Positions 44,676 to 53,996 of a DNA stretch of 64,000 bases are shown in pieces. The notes below the pieces were generated by a model, which was not told where the DNA came from, did not search any database, and was given only the letters and a program-made list of their open reading frames with translations. Source of the DNA: an uncultured Atopobiaceae bacterium (GTDB lineage Bacteria; Actinomycetota; Coriobacteriia; Coriobacteriales; Atopobiaceae); the NCBI GenBank assembly GCA_944322145.1, contig CALUNW010000011.1, positions 1-64,000 of the forward strand, in the 5' to 3' direction. The position numbers and the translations under genes are program-made. The first letter of the stretch is position 1; each line of letters begins with the position of its first letter.

Positions 44676-45425
44676 CTAGTCGAGCAGGCCCTCCCAGGTG
44701 AGCAGCGTCTCGTTTCTCAGGAAGCGCCTGAACGGGCTGAGGTCGCCCTCGAGGTGGAAGATGTCCAGCCCGGCGTGATACGCCGCGTGGTCCTGCGCGC
44801 GGATCACGATGGGCGGCATGCCCATCGCAAGCAGGACCCCGTTCATGAGCAGGCGCGCCGTGCGCCCGTTGCCGTCTGCGAACGGGTGGATCTCGAAGAG
44901 GCGCGCGTGCAGGTACGCCGCGATCGTGAGCGAGCGCTTGCCCTTCTCGAGCTCCGTGTTGACGTCGTCGGCGAGCAGGCCCACCGCGCGAGGGACCTCG
45001 ACGGACGGGAGGCCGATCTGCGCGGGTCCGCCCACGTAGTTCTCGAGCTTGAACGTGCCGGGACGCTCCCCGGCGAGCAGGAGCTTCTCCCGATAGGTGC
45101 CCATGGTCACGAGCTCCTGGGCCTGTTGGATGAGCTCCTCGCTCAGGCAGGGGTCCTCGACGAGCTTGACGCGCGCGAGGTACCAGGAGAGCTTGAGGTT
45201 GCGCGTCTCAACGAGCACGTCGAGGTCACCGGTGTAGCTGGTGACGGCGTCCTTCTCGACGATCTCCTTCACGGTCGAGAACTGCAGCTCCTCGTTCTCG
45301 ATCTTCTCTGAGTTGTAGACGTAGTCGATCACGAAATCACGCAGGAGCGACTCGCGACGCTCCTCGGGCAGCGCCACCCACCTGGCGACGAGCGCGTCAT
45401 AACGCTCCTTCAGCAGATTGGCCAT
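44676..45425 (-). CDS. Fic-family enzyme (second)
   Basis: 249 aa. Active loop HPFADGNGRTAR starts at His180; inhibitory motif S-x-x-x-E-N (SEKIEN, residues 39-44) lies before the core, so this too is a class II self-inhibited Fic. There is no DNA-binding head, unlike the Fic at 250. A small membrane-protein frame begins 2 bases after its stop. Target unknown. Confidence 0.88.
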   Translation of the reverse strand: MANLLKERYDALVARWVALPEERRESLLRDFVIDYVYNSEKIENEELQFSTVKEIVEKDAVTSYTGDLDVLVETRNLKLSWYLARVKLVEDPCLSEELIQQAQELVTMGTYREKLLLAGERPGTFKLENYVGGPAQIGLPSVEVPRAVGLLADDVNTELEKGKRSLTIAAYLHARLFEIHPFADGNGRTARLLMNGVLLAMGMPPIVIRAQDHAAYHAGLDIFHLEGDLSPFRRFLRNETLLTWEGLLD

Positions 45426-45594
45426 GAGCTACCTCCCGTCAACGATGTTGTTAGCATCGTATAAGGTCGCGGCGCACGCGCACCCCCTCACTCCGCCAGA
45501 GGCGCAGGGCCTTCGGCGGAGGGCGATGAAACGCAGCGGTCGCCCTCATCAAGGGCTATACTGTCGGGTCGGCACAACAGACGAAAGGACTCTC

Positions 45595-46668
45595 ATGAAC
45601 GTCAATGACGCCGAGCTCGCCGCCCTTCTCGGCAGGCTCTCCAACGCGAAGGCTCCCTCGGGCTTCGAGGACGAGACGCTGGCCGTGGCGCGCGAGTTCT
45701 GCGCGGGCTGGGCAACCGTCGAGGAAAACACGCTGCGCGACGGGCTCATCACGCCCAGGAACTTCACCGGCGAGAAGCCCGTGCTCATGCTGGACGCGCA
45801 CGGCGACGAGGTGGGCGGCATGGTCAAGGCCGTCCTCTCGAACGGCACGATGAGCTTCGTGGAGCTCGGTCGCTTCGCGCCGGGCACGCTCGCCGGCCAG
45901 GGCGTGTGGGTGCGCGCCACGGACGGCTCCTGGGTGCGCGGCGTCGTCGGCGTGAAGCCGCCCCACTTCTGGACCGAGGCCGAGCGAGCCGCGGGCAAGG
46001 CGGGCATGATCCTCGACGTGGGCGCGCGCTCGCGCGAGGAGGCTCTCGAGCGCTTCCGCATGGGCATGGGCGAGCCGTTCGTGCCCGACACCGCCTTCTC
46101 CTACGATGCCGAGACCGGCGTGGCCTTTGGCAAGGCGTTCGACTGCCGAGCGGGCGTGTGCGCGATGCTGCTCGCCCTGCGCGAGCTCGCGGAGCGCGAC
46201 GACCTTCCCGTGGACGTCGAGGCCTCGATCTCCGCGCAGGAGGAGGTCGGCGAGCGCGGCGTGGCCGCTGCCGTGAGGCACTTCTCGCCTGCCGCGGCGT
46301 TTCTGTTCGAGGGCTGCCCGGCAGACGACACCTTCACGCCCGCGGACGAGGTGGGCGCTGCGCTGGGTCGCGGGCCGATGTTTCGCTACTACGACTGCTG
46401 CATGATCACGCACCCGCGCTACCAGCGCTTTGTTCTGGGAGCGGCCGAGGAGGCGGGGCTGCCCGCGCAGACCTCGGTGCGCGAGGGCGGCGGCACCAAC
46501 GGAGGCGTCATCCACCAGCTCGACGTCCCGAGCGTGGTCGCGGGCGTCCCGTGCCGCTACATCCACGCGGGGACCTCGGTCTGCCGCCTCGAGGACGTGC
46601 GCGCCGCCGCCCAGATCGCCGTGGCCGTGGCCGAGCGCATGACCGGCGAGGTCCTGGCGAGCCTCTAG
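45595..46668 (+). CDS. M42-family metallo-aminopeptidase
   Basis: 357 aa. Two-metal ligands in order: His of LDAHGDEVG, Asp of FDCRAGVC, Glu-Glu of SAQEEVGERG, the C-P-A-D-D segment and His of RYIHAGTS. M42 enzymes trim N-terminal residues from short peptides in the cytoplasm as large tetrahedral assemblies. ATG 45595 follows AAAGGAC; TATACT at 45557-45562 is a plausible -10. Confidence 0.88.
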   Translation: MNVNDAELAALLGRLSNAKAPSGFEDETLAVAREFCAGWATVEENTLRDGLITPRNFTGEKPVLMLDAHGDEVGGMVKAVLSNGTMSFVELGRFAPGTLAGQGVWVRATDGSWVRGVVGVKPPHFWTEAERAAGKAGMILDVGARSREEALERFRMGMGEPFVPDTAFSYDAETGVAFGKAFDCRAGVCAMLLALRELAERDDLPVDVEASISAQEEVGERGVAAAVRHFSPAAAFLFEGCPADDTFTPADEVGAALGRGPMFRYYDCCMITHPRYQRFVLGAAEEAGLPAQTSVREGGGTNGGVIHQLDVPSVVAGVPCRYIHAGTSVCRLEDVRAAAQIAVAVAERMTGEVLASL

Positions 46669-46689
46669 CGCACGCTCTCACGCCTGACG

Positions 46690-46714
46690 GATAGCGGGCC
46701 GGTTCTGGACGGTT
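46690..46714. repeat. Hairpin repeat family H, partial copy
   Basis: ATAGCGGGCCGGTTCTGGAC and following gtttgcccc match the right half of the family H unit; the left half is absent. It lies 22 bases after the M42 peptidase stop. Confidence 0.5.
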
Positions 46715-46728
46715 TGCCCCGCTCAAAG

Positions 46729-46785
46729 CGTCCGCAGCCAGCCCGATATTCTCGTCAGACGGTAACGTGCTGGTTCTGGACGGTT
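46729..46785. repeat. Hairpin repeat family H, copy 1
   Basis: GTCCGCAGCCAGCCCGATAT ... GGTAACGTGCTGGTTCTGGAC. It aligns with the copies at 53042 and 53112: outer stem GWCCGCAGC/GCTG.GGWC, inner AGCCCG/CGKGC. Confidence 0.55.
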
Positions 46786-46798
46786 TACCCCCATCGAA

Positions 46799-46852
46799 AC
46801 GACCAAATCCGGCCCGCCATCTCAGTCGTGAGATGGCGGGCCGATTTCGGAC
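46799..46852 (-). terminator. Hairpin repeat family H, copy 2, probable asd terminator
   Basis: A perfect 14-bp stem (GGCCCGCCATCTCA / TGAGATGGCGGGCC, loop gtcg) extended by AAAT/ATTT. It sits between the convergent M42 peptidase and asd genes and could stop both. The flanks CGACCA and the CATCT / CGGGCC blocks align with the copy at 53112-53164. Confidence 0.65.
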
Positions 46853-46890
46853 GGAATCAAAGGTGCCGAGAAGAACCTCGGTCCGCGGAG

Positions 46891-47907
46891 CTACACCAGG
46901 CACTCGGCGATCTGGACGGCGTTGGTCGCCGCGCCCTTGCGGATCTGGTCCCCGCAGCACCAGAACGTGAGCGAGCTCACGCCGTCCGGGGCAGAGAGGT
47001 CGCGCCTCAGGCGGCCAACCCAAACGAGGTCCTGGTCGGAGGTCTCGAGCGGCATGGGATAGCGGCTCGCGGCGGGGTCGTCGACGACCTTCACGCCCGG
47101 CGCGGCCTCGAGCAGGGCACGGGCCTCGTCGACCGAGAGCGGGCGCTCGAACTCGGCCGTGATGGACTCGGAGTGCGAGCGCACCACCGGCACGCGCACG
47201 CAGGTGCAGTTGACGCGCAGCTCGGGCAGGTGCATGATCTTGCGCCCCTCGTTCTGCATCTTCATCTCCTCCGAGGTGTAGCCGACCTCGTTGAAGCCGC
47301 CGATCTGCGGGATGAGGTTCTCCGCGAGCTGATACTGGAAGGGCTTGCTCTCCCCCACCTCCTCGCCGGCGGCGACGCAGCGGATCTCGCGCTCGAGCTC
47401 GAGCAGGCCGGGAAGGCCCGCGCCCGAGGCCGCCTGGTAGGTGGACACGACGAGGCGCGTGAGGCCGGCCGCCTGGTGGAGCGGCCACACCGGCACGAGG
47501 CCGATGATCGTGGCGCAGTTGGGGTTGGCGATGATGCCGTTATGGGAGGCGATGTCGCCGGCGTTGACCTCGGGCACCACGAGCGGCACGTCGGGCTCGA
47601 GGCGGAAGGCGTGGGAGTTGTCCACGCACACGGCTCCGCGACGGACGGCCTCTGGCAGCAGGGCGCGGGCCGTGGCGTCGTCGGCGGCGCCGAGGACGAT
47701 GTCGACGCCCTCGAAGGCGTCCGGCTCGGCGAGGCGCACGGGGACCTCCTCGCCGCGGAAGGTCACGGTGCGGCCGGCGGCGACGGAGCGCTCGCTCGCG
47801 AGCGGGACGAGGCTCGAAACGGGGAAGTCGCGCTCCTCGAGGCACTGGAGCATCTGCTGTCCCACGACGCCGGTGGCGCCGAGGATGGCTACGTTCTTCT
47901 CGCTCAT
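46891..47907 (-). CDS. asd: Aspartate-semialdehyde dehydrogenase
   Basis: 338 aa. N-terminal Rossmann AILGATGVVGQQML; active-site Cys in NPNCATI; substrate residues in YQAASGAG and RVPVVRSHSE. It reduces aspartyl phosphate to the semialdehyde, the branch point to lysine, threonine and methionine. ATG 47907 after GAGAGG. It follows aspartokinase on the same strand, with REP-D2 between. Confidence 0.94.
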   Translation of the reverse strand: MSEKNVAILGATGVVGQQMLQCLEERDFPVSSLVPLASERSVAAGRTVTFRGEEVPVRLAEPDAFEGVDIVLGAADDATARALLPEAVRRGAVCVDNSHAFRLEPDVPLVVPEVNAGDIASHNGIIANPNCATIIGLVPVWPLHQAAGLTRLVVSTYQAASGAGLPGLLELEREIRCVAAGEEVGESKPFQYQLAENLIPQIGGFNEVGYTSEEMKMQNEGRKIMHLPELRVNCTCVRVPVVRSHSESITAEFERPLSVDEARALLEAAPGVKVVDDPAASRYPMPLETSDQDLVWVGRLRRDLSAPDGVSSLTFWCCGDQIRKGAATNAVQIAECLV

Positions 47908-47928
47908 TGGCGTTTCCTCTCTGTCGGA

Positions 47929-47957
47929 TGATGAAAAGGGACAGTCCCTTTTCATCA
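47929..47957. repeat. REP family D, copy 2
   Basis: TGATGAAAAGGGACAGTCCC... palindrome with arms TGATGAAAAGGGAC. Its end contains the aspartokinase stop codon (TGA, 47957-47955). Confidence 0.85.
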
Positions 47958-49286
47958 GCTGGCGGTGACCATCTCGTCGCGGACGAAGCGGTTGTAGATC
48001 ACTTGGATGGCGCGCTCGAAGTCGTCGTTGTTGACGCCCATGATGATCGAGATCTCCTGCGAGCTCTGCGTGATCATGCGGATGTTGACGCCCGCCTCGC
48101 CGAGCGCGCCGAAGATCTTGCCGGAGGTGCCGGAGCGCTTGGACATGTTGCGTCCGACGACGGAGATCAGCGCGAGCTTGTCGACCATCGTGATGTCGTC
48201 GGGATCGAGCTCGCGGCGGATGTCCGTCACGATGGAGTAGATGGAGTCGCGCACGTCTGCCCCGTTGACCACCACGGAGAACGAGTCCACGCCCGTGGGG
48301 ATGTGCTCCACGGAGATGCCGTAGCGCTCGAAGACCGAGAGCGCCTTGCGCACAAACCCGACCTCGCCGGACATGTGCGCCTTCTTCACGTGCACCGAGA
48401 TGAAGTCGCGCTTTCCGGCGATGCCGGTGATGAGGTGCTCGTCCTCGCCGAGGCGCGCCTTCTCGCGGATGATCGTGCCCTCGTCCTGCGGGCGGTTGGT
48501 GTTCTTGATCTGGATGGGGATGTTGACCTCGCGCACCGGGAAGATGGCCTCCTCCTGCAGGACCGAGGCGCCCATGTAGGAGAGCTCGCGCATCTCGTCG
48601 AAGGTGATGCGGCGGATGGAGCGCGGGTTCTCGACGATGCGCGGGTCGGCCGAGAGGAAGCCCGAGACGTCGGTCCAGTTCTCGTAGAGCCCGGCGTCGA
48701 TGCAGCGAGCTAGGATGGCGCCCGTGATGTCGCCGCCGCCGCGCTGGAAGAGCTTGATCTGCCCGTCCACGGTCGCCCCGTAGAAGCCGGGCAGGACGAA
48801 CGAGCCCTGGCGCACCATGACGTCCTTGAGGCGCGCGGCCGTGCGCTCCATGTCGACCTCGCCGTTGTGGTGAAACACCACGACGTCGGCGGCATCGACG
48901 AAGGGCATGCCGAGGTACTCGGCCATGAGATGGGCGGTGAACCACTCGCCGCGGGCGACGATGTACTCGGGCGAGTGCTTCTTGATGTTCTTGGCGAACA
49001 GCTCGAACTTCTCGCGCACCGGCCACTTGAGGCCCAGCTCCTCGGCGATATCGACGAAGCGCTGCTCGATGTCAGCGAGAAGCGACGTGCAGTCGACGTG
49101 GTACTGGATGTGCGCGTTCACGAGCAGCAGCAGGTCGGTGATCTTGTTGTCTGCCGAGAAGCGCTTGCCAGCCGCGGACACCACGACGAAGCGGCGGTCG
49201 GGGTCGGCCTCGACGATGGCCTTGACCTTGCGGAACTGCTCGGCGGACGCGACGGACGAGCCGCCGAACTTTGCGATCTTGATCAT
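47955..49286 (-). CDS. Aspartokinase
   Basis: 443 aa. N-terminal KFGGSSVASAEQF catalytic loop, GGGDITGAILA substrate region, and two C-terminal ACT domains (about 300-443: ISVHVKKAHMSG ... VVGRNMSKRSGTSGKIFGAL), so feedback control by lysine or threonine is likely. ATG 49286 has AAGGATT 7 bases upstream. The operon order is aspartokinase then asd; hom is just upstream on the same strand. Confidence 0.93.
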   Translation of the reverse strand: MIKIAKFGGSSVASAEQFRKVKAIVEADPDRRFVVVSAAGKRFSADNKITDLLLLVNAHIQYHVDCTSLLADIEQRFVDIAEELGLKWPVREKFELFAKNIKKHSPEYIVARGEWFTAHLMAEYLGMPFVDAADVVVFHHNGEVDMERTAARLKDVMVRQGSFVLPGFYGATVDGQIKLFQRGGGDITGAILARCIDAGLYENWTDVSGFLSADPRIVENPRSIRRITFDEMRELSYMGASVLQEEAIFPVREVNIPIQIKNTNRPQDEGTIIREKARLGEDEHLITGIAGKRDFISVHVKKAHMSGEVGFVRKALSVFERYGISVEHIPTGVDSFSVVVNGADVRDSIYSIVTDIRRELDPDDITMVDKLALISVVGRNMSKRSGTSGKIFGALGEAGVNIRMITQSSQEISIIMGVNNDDFERAIQVIYNRFVRDEMVTAS

Positions 49287-49326
49287 GCGAGAAATCCTTG
49301 TCTTCCTGGGGTGAGAGGTTCCGCGC

Positions 49327-49355
49327 GTGACAATGGAACCTGTCCGAACTGTCAC
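49327..49355. repeat. REP family C, copy 3 (degenerate)
   Basis: GTGACAATGGAACCTGTCCG... with arms GTGACA/TGTCAC and outer CGCG/CGCG. It lies between hom and the aspartokinase gene. Confidence 0.65.
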
Positions 49356-49367
49356 TCGCGATCGACG

Positions 49368-50489
49368 CTAGCTCAGGGCGGCCATGAACGTGGACGGGTC
49401 GGACTCGAGCGCCTCGGCGAGAAGGGCGCGCGCCGCCTCGGCCGTGAGGTCGCAGACCAGCACGGCGCCCGGCGCGTACGACTCCCCGCCGATGGCGGCG
49501 GAGGTGCGGTAGACGTAGTCGGAGCGCAGAAGCGACGGGTCGTACGCCAGCCCCCGCGAGAAGTCGTAGGCGGGCCGGCGGGCGCCCGTGGCGCAGTCGA
49601 GCACGTCCTGGACGATGGCGTTGCCGGTGGGAAGGCTCCCCGCGCCCTGTCCGTAGAACTTGAGCTCGCCCACCGTCGTGGCGTCGAGCGTCACGAGGTT
49701 GAAGTTGGAGGGGACGCTCGCCTCGAGCGACTCCACGGGCACGGCGACCGGCTCGACGGCGGCGGCATAGCGGCCGTCGCGCGAGACGCCGCGGCCGAGG
49801 AGCTTCACCGTGCGACCGTGCGCCGCGAAGAGCTCGAGGTCGGCGAGACACAGGTTGCGGATGCCCGACGCGGGGAGGTCCTTCTCGCACGCGACGTCAA
49901 AGGCCACGGAGGCCGTGATGATGGTCTTGTTGAGGACGTCGATGCCGTCGACGTCGGCAGAGGGGTCGCGCTCTGCGTAGCCGAGCTCCTGGGCGCGGGC
50001 GAGAACGGCGTCGAAGTCCGCGCCGTCGCGGCGCATGGCGTCGACGATGTAGTTTGTGGTGCCGTTCATGATGCCCATGAACGAGGTGACCTCGTCGACG
50101 CGACGCGCCTTCTCGATGCCGGCGATCCAGGGGATGCCGCCGCCGACCGAAGCCTCGATGTAGAGCCCCACGCCCGCCATCTGCGCCGCGGCCGCGAACT
50201 CGGCGAAGTGAGCAGCGACGACGGCCTTGTTGGAGGTGACCACGTGCTTGCCGGCCTGCAGCGCGGACATGATGTAGGTGCGCGCGGGCTCGACGCCCCC
50301 CATGCACTCGACGACGAGCTCGACCTCGGGGTCGGCCACGATGTCGTCAAAGCTCGCGGTCATGCGGGCGTCCGTGATGCGGTCGGGCAGCTCGAGGATC
50401 CGGGCGACCTCCACCTGAGGCACGCGCGAGGAGATGATCTCGTCCACGCCGCGGCCGACCGTGCCGTAGCCGAGAAGGGCGATCTTCAT
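49368..50489 (-). CDS. hom: Homoserine dehydrogenase
   Basis: 373 aa. NAD(P)-binding LLGYGTVGRGV, then VTSNKAVVAAHFAEF and the catalytic MGIMNGTTNYIVDAM. It lacks the C-terminal ACT domain many homologues carry, so it is probably not directly feedback-inhibited through that domain. It is divergent from thrC, with 110 bp between them. Confidence 0.94.
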   Translation of the reverse strand: MKIALLGYGTVGRGVDEIISSRVPQVEVARILELPDRITDARMTASFDDIVADPEVELVVECMGGVEPARTYIMSALQAGKHVVTSNKAVVAAHFAEFAAAAQMAGVGLYIEASVGGGIPWIAGIEKARRVDEVTSFMGIMNGTTNYIVDAMRRDGADFDAVLARAQELGYAERDPSADVDGIDVLNKTIITASVAFDVACEKDLPASGIRNLCLADLELFAAHGRTVKLLGRGVSRDGRYAAAVEPVAVPVESLEASVPSNFNLVTLDATTVGELKFYGQGAGSLPTGNAIVQDVLDCATGARRPAYDFSRGLAYDPSLLRSDYVYRTSAAIGGESYAPGAVLVCDLTAEAARALLAEALESDPSTFMAALS

Positions 50490-50599
50490 GTACGTCCAAT
50501 CTTTCGAGTATGTGTCAGGCGGCCGCGAGGAGGCGACCTCGGCTTATGATACTTGCGTCAGGAGGGCCCAGGCCCTTGTTCCGGACGCAAGGAGCAACC

Positions 50600-52084
50600 G
50601 TGACCACGTTCTACCACAGCACGCGCTCGGCGGATGATTCCGTAACAAGCAAGCAAGCAATTCTCACCGGCATCGCACCGGACGGCGGCCTCTACGTGAG
50701 CGACGGGCTCGGCGAGAAGACCCTGGACCTCGCGACCGTGTGCGCGCAGGGCTTCCATGACACCGCGCGCCTCGTCCTCGGCACGCTCCTGCCCGACTAC
50801 ACGGCCGACGAGCTCGACTCCTGCGTCGGCGCCGCCTACGGCGCGCAGTGGGACACGGAGGCCGTCTGCCCCGTGACCCCTCTCGGCACCGACTGGCTGC
50901 TCGAGCTCTACCACGGGCCCACCTGCGCCTTCAAGGACGTCGCCCTGCAGATGCTCCCGCGGCTCATGAGCGTCGCACGAGCCGGCGACGGCCGCAAGAT
51001 CATGATCGTCACGGCCACCTCCGGCGACACCGGCAAGGCCGCCCTCGACGGCTTCGCGGGCGTGGAGGGCACCGGCGTCACGGTCTTCTACCCGCACGGC
51101 AAGGTGTCCGACATCCAGCGGCTCCAGATGGTGACGCAACTCGGCGGCAACGTCGCCGTGTGCGCCGTGCGCGGCACCTTCGACGACTGCCAGGGCGAGG
51201 TCAAGCGCATCTTCGCCGACCGCGCCCTCGCAGAGCGCCTCGCCGCGCGCGACGTTGTCCTCTCGAGCGCGAACTCCATCAACGTCGGCCGCCTCGCCCC
51301 GCAGGTCACCTACTACTTTGACTCCTATGCGCAGCTCGTGCGCCGCGACGCCATCAAGATGGGCGACGAGGTCACCTTCTGCGTGCCCACCGGCAACTTC
51401 GGCGACGTGCTCGCGGGCTACTACGCCAAGAGGCTCGGCCTGCCCGTCCGCCGCCTCGTCGTGGCATCCAACGCCAACGACGTGCTCACCGACTTCCTCA
51501 CCACCGGCACCTACGACCGACGTCGCGACTTCCACAAGACCATCTCGCCCTCGATGGACATCCTCGTGTCCTCCAACCTGGAGCGCCTGCTCTACTTCGC
51601 CTCCGACGGCGACTGCGAGCTCGTCTCCTCCCTCATGGCGGAGCTTGCCGAGAAGGGCGTCTACACCGTGCCCGACCGCGTGATGGACGAGATTCGCTCG
51701 CTCTTCTCGTGCGGCAGCGCCACCGACGAGGACACGCGCCGCACCATCCTCGACACCTGGCGTGAGCTCGACGTCCTCATCGACCCTCACACCGCGGTCG
51801 CCAAGCATGTCCTCGACGAGGTGCCGGCCGACGGCACCGAGCGCGTGTGCCTCTCCACCGCGAGCCCCTACAAGTTCTGCTCCGACGTGCTCGGCGCCCT
51901 CGGCGTCATCACGGACGGCATGAACGACTTCGCGTGCATGGACGCCCTCGAGCAGCGCACCTCCACCGTGGCGCCGCCCCAGCTCTCCGGCCTGCGCGCC
52001 GGAGAGGTGCTGCACGACGACGTCTGCGACCGCGAGCGCATGGGCGCCTTCGTGGAGTCCGCCTGCGCGCGGGTGTTCCTGTGA
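50600..52084 (+). CDS. thrC: Threonine synthase
   Basis: 494 aa. PLP-lysine in GPTCAFKDVALQML; phosphate cup TATSGDTGKAALDGF; long form typical of fold-type II class with N-terminal YHSTRS. It converts O-phosphohomoserine to threonine. GTG 50600 with AAGGAGC 5 bases upstream. It overlaps thrB by GTGA. Confidence 0.95.
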   Translation: MTTFYHSTRSADDSVTSKQAILTGIAPDGGLYVSDGLGEKTLDLATVCAQGFHDTARLVLGTLLPDYTADELDSCVGAAYGAQWDTEAVCPVTPLGTDWLLELYHGPTCAFKDVALQMLPRLMSVARAGDGRKIMIVTATSGDTGKAALDGFAGVEGTGVTVFYPHGKVSDIQRLQMVTQLGGNVAVCAVRGTFDDCQGEVKRIFADRALAERLAARDVVLSSANSINVGRLAPQVTYYFDSYAQLVRRDAIKMGDEVTFCVPTGNFGDVLAGYYAKRLGLPVRRLVVASNANDVLTDFLTTGTYDRRRDFHKTISPSMDILVSSNLERLLYFASDGDCELVSSLMAELAEKGVYTVPDRVMDEIRSLFSCGSATDEDTRRTILDTWRELDVLIDPHTAVAKHVLDEVPADGTERVCLSTASPYKFCSDVLGALGVITDGMNDFACMDALEQRTSTVAPPQLSGLRAGEVLHDDVCDRERMGAFVESACARVFL

Positions 52085-52992
52085 TAGGGGCCGACGGCCG
52101 CGAGCGGCCCATGGTCATCGTCCGCGTGCCGGCAACGAGCGCCAACGTGGGCGTGGGCTTTGACTGCCTGGGCATCGCGCTCGACCTCACCGCGACATTT
52201 CTCATGACGCCCTCCGAGCGCCTTGAGATCGAGGGGTGCGAGCAGCGCTTCCGCGGCGAGGACAACCTCGTGTGGCAGAGCTACCTCGACGCGTGCACGC
52301 GTCTTGGCATCGAGCCGCAGCCCCTCCACATCACGATCCTCTCCCCCATCCCGCTCTCCGGAGGCCTGGGCTCGAGCTCGGCATGCGTCATCGCCGGAAT
52401 CGGCGCCGCCATGGCGCTCTCGCCGGACGGCTTCGACCGCACGCGGGCCCTCGAGCTCGCCGTGGCCATCGAGGGGCACCCCGACAACGTGGCCCCCGCG
52501 CTTCTCGGCGGCCTGGTGAGCTCGTTCGTCGACGAGGGGGGCCAGACCACCTCCACGCGCATGGACGTCGCCGACAACCTGCGCTTCGTTGCCGTGGCGC
52601 CTCCTTACGAGGTGAGGACCGCCGAGGCGCGCCGGGTCCTGCCGACCGAGGTGTCGCGCGAGACGGCCGTGTGGCAGATGGGCCGCTGCGTCGCCGTGGT
52701 GCGCGCGCTCGAGCTCGGCGACGCCGCCCTTCTGGGCGCCGCCTGCCATGACCGGCTCCACGAGCCCTACCGCGCGAAGCTCATCCCCGACTACGACGCG
52801 CTGCGCGAGGCCGCCTTCGCGGCGGGCGCGTGCGCGTACATGATCTCGGGCTCGGGGTCCACCATGCTTGCCGTCGCCGACGGGGACGAGGCCGCCGCGC
52901 GCGTGGCTGATGCGCTGAGGGCCGCGCGTCCCGGCTTCTGGCTGCAGGCCCTGCCCGCAAACACCCTGGGCACCACCGTCGAGGTGCACTAG
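52081..52992 (+). CDS. thrB: Homoserine kinase
   Basis: 303 aa. GHMP kinase: VPATSANVGVGFDCLGIALD, ATP loop PLSGGLGSSSACVIAG, and a C-terminal ISGSGSTMLAV. It phosphorylates homoserine for thrC. The GTG at 52081 overlaps the thrC stop; ATG 52111 is an alternative start that would trim ten residues. A CGAGAAGGAC motif (reverse strand) begins 5 bases after the stop. Confidence 0.93.
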   Translation: MIGADGRERPMVIVRVPATSANVGVGFDCLGIALDLTATFLMTPSERLEIEGCEQRFRGEDNLVWQSYLDACTRLGIEPQPLHITILSPIPLSGGLGSSSACVIAGIGAAMALSPDGFDRTRALELAVAIEGHPDNVAPALLGGLVSSFVDEGGQTTSTRMDVADNLRFVAVAPPYEVRTAEARRVLPTEVSRETAVWQMGRCVAVVRALELGDAALLGAACHDRLHEPYRAKLIPDYDALREAAFAAGACAYMISGSGSTMLAVADGDEAAARVADALRAARPGFWLQALPANTLGTTVEVH

Positions 52993-53041
52993 CGAGGTCC
53001 TTCTCGCCCGTTGGGGACATGCGCACTCCTCGTTCAAAACT

Positions 53042-53093
53042 GACCGCAGCTAGCCCGGTATCTTGTACCGATAATAACGGGCCGGCTGCGGTC
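53042..53093. repeat. Hairpin repeat family H, copy 3
   Basis: GACCGCAGC...GCTGCGGTC outer stem, inner AGCCCGGTATCTT and ATAACGGGCC. It lies in the 295-bp gap between thrB and livF, which holds no gene. Confidence 0.65.
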
Positions 53094-53111
53094 GTTTCGA
53101 AGGGGTCAAAT

Positions 53112-53164
53112 CGACCAGAACCAGCCCGGCATCTTCCGGCCGAGAATAACGGGCCAAGTATGGT
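53112..53164. repeat. Hairpin repeat family H, copy 4
   Basis: CGACCAGAACCAGCCCGGCA ... ATAACGGGCC...GGTC. It is a direct repeat of copy 3 (18 bases apart) and aligns with the 46.7-46.9 kb copies, including the linker that pairs with GGTTCTGG. Confidence 0.65.
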
Positions 53165-53287
53165 CACACTCCCGGGCTCACGACTCCCGGATCAGGGATA
53201 CAAGAGAGGCGGCGGGCCCGGGAGGGTGGCCCGCCGCCTGAGACGAGGGCGACGGCAGGCCGCCGCCCAAGTACACGATGTGAGGCG

Positions 53288-53995
53288 CTACCCGCCGAGG
53301 TAGGCCTTGCGGACGTCGTCGTCCACGAGCAGCTCGGCGCCGGTGCCGGTCTTCTTGATCGTGCCGATCTCCAGCACGTAGGCGCGGTCCGCCACGGAGA
53401 GCGCCATGTTGGCGTTCTGCTCCACGAGCAGAATCGTGGTGCCCGCGGCGTTGAGCTGCTTGACGATGTCAAAGATCTCCTGCACCAGAATCGGCGCGAG
53501 GCCCATCGACGGCTCGTCGAGCATGAGCAGGCGCGGCTTGCTCATGAGGGCGCGCCCCATCGCGAGCATCTGCTGCTCGCCGCCGGAGAGCGTGCCGGCC
53601 ACCTGACTGCGGCGCTCCTTGAGGCGCGGGAAGTGCGCGTAGACCTTCTCGAGCGTCTCCTTGTTCTCGGCGTCGGAGCGGGTGTAGCCGCCCATCTCGA
53701 GGTTCTCGGCGACACTCATCTGCGTGAACACGCGCCTGCCCTCAGGGCACAGGGCAAGCCCGCGCTGGACGACCTTGTGGGCATGCAGCCCGACGATGGA
53801 CTGCCCCTCGAGCTCGATCGAGCCGCTCTCGGGCTTGATCAGCCCCGCCACGGTGTTGAGCGTCGTGGACTTGCCGGCGCCGTTGGCGCCGATCAGCGTG
53901 ACGATCTCGCCCTCGTTGATGTCAAACGAGATGCCGCGGACCGCCTTGATGGCGCCATAGGAGACGTGCAGGTCCTTGACGGAGAGAAGCGCCAT
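53288..53995 (-). CDS. livF: Branched-chain amino acid ABC importer ATPase LivF
   Basis: 235 aa. Walker A GANGAGKST, LCPEGRRVFTQMSV (LivF-specific), signature LSGGEQQML, Walker B LLMLDEPSMGLAP. Last gene of the liv operon; start is 1 base after the livG stop. Confidence 0.94.
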   Translation of the reverse strand: MALLSVKDLHVSYGAIKAVRGISFDINEGEIVTLIGANGAGKSTTLNTVAGLIKPESGSIELEGQSIVGLHAHKVVQRGLALCPEGRRVFTQMSVAENLEMGGYTRSDAENKETLEKVYAHFPRLKERRSQVAGTLSGGEQQMLAMGRALMSKPRLLMLDEPSMGLAPILVQEIFDIVKQLNAAGTTILLVEQNANMALSVADRAYVLEIGTIKKTGTGAELLVDDDVRKAYLGG

Positions 53996-53996
53996 C

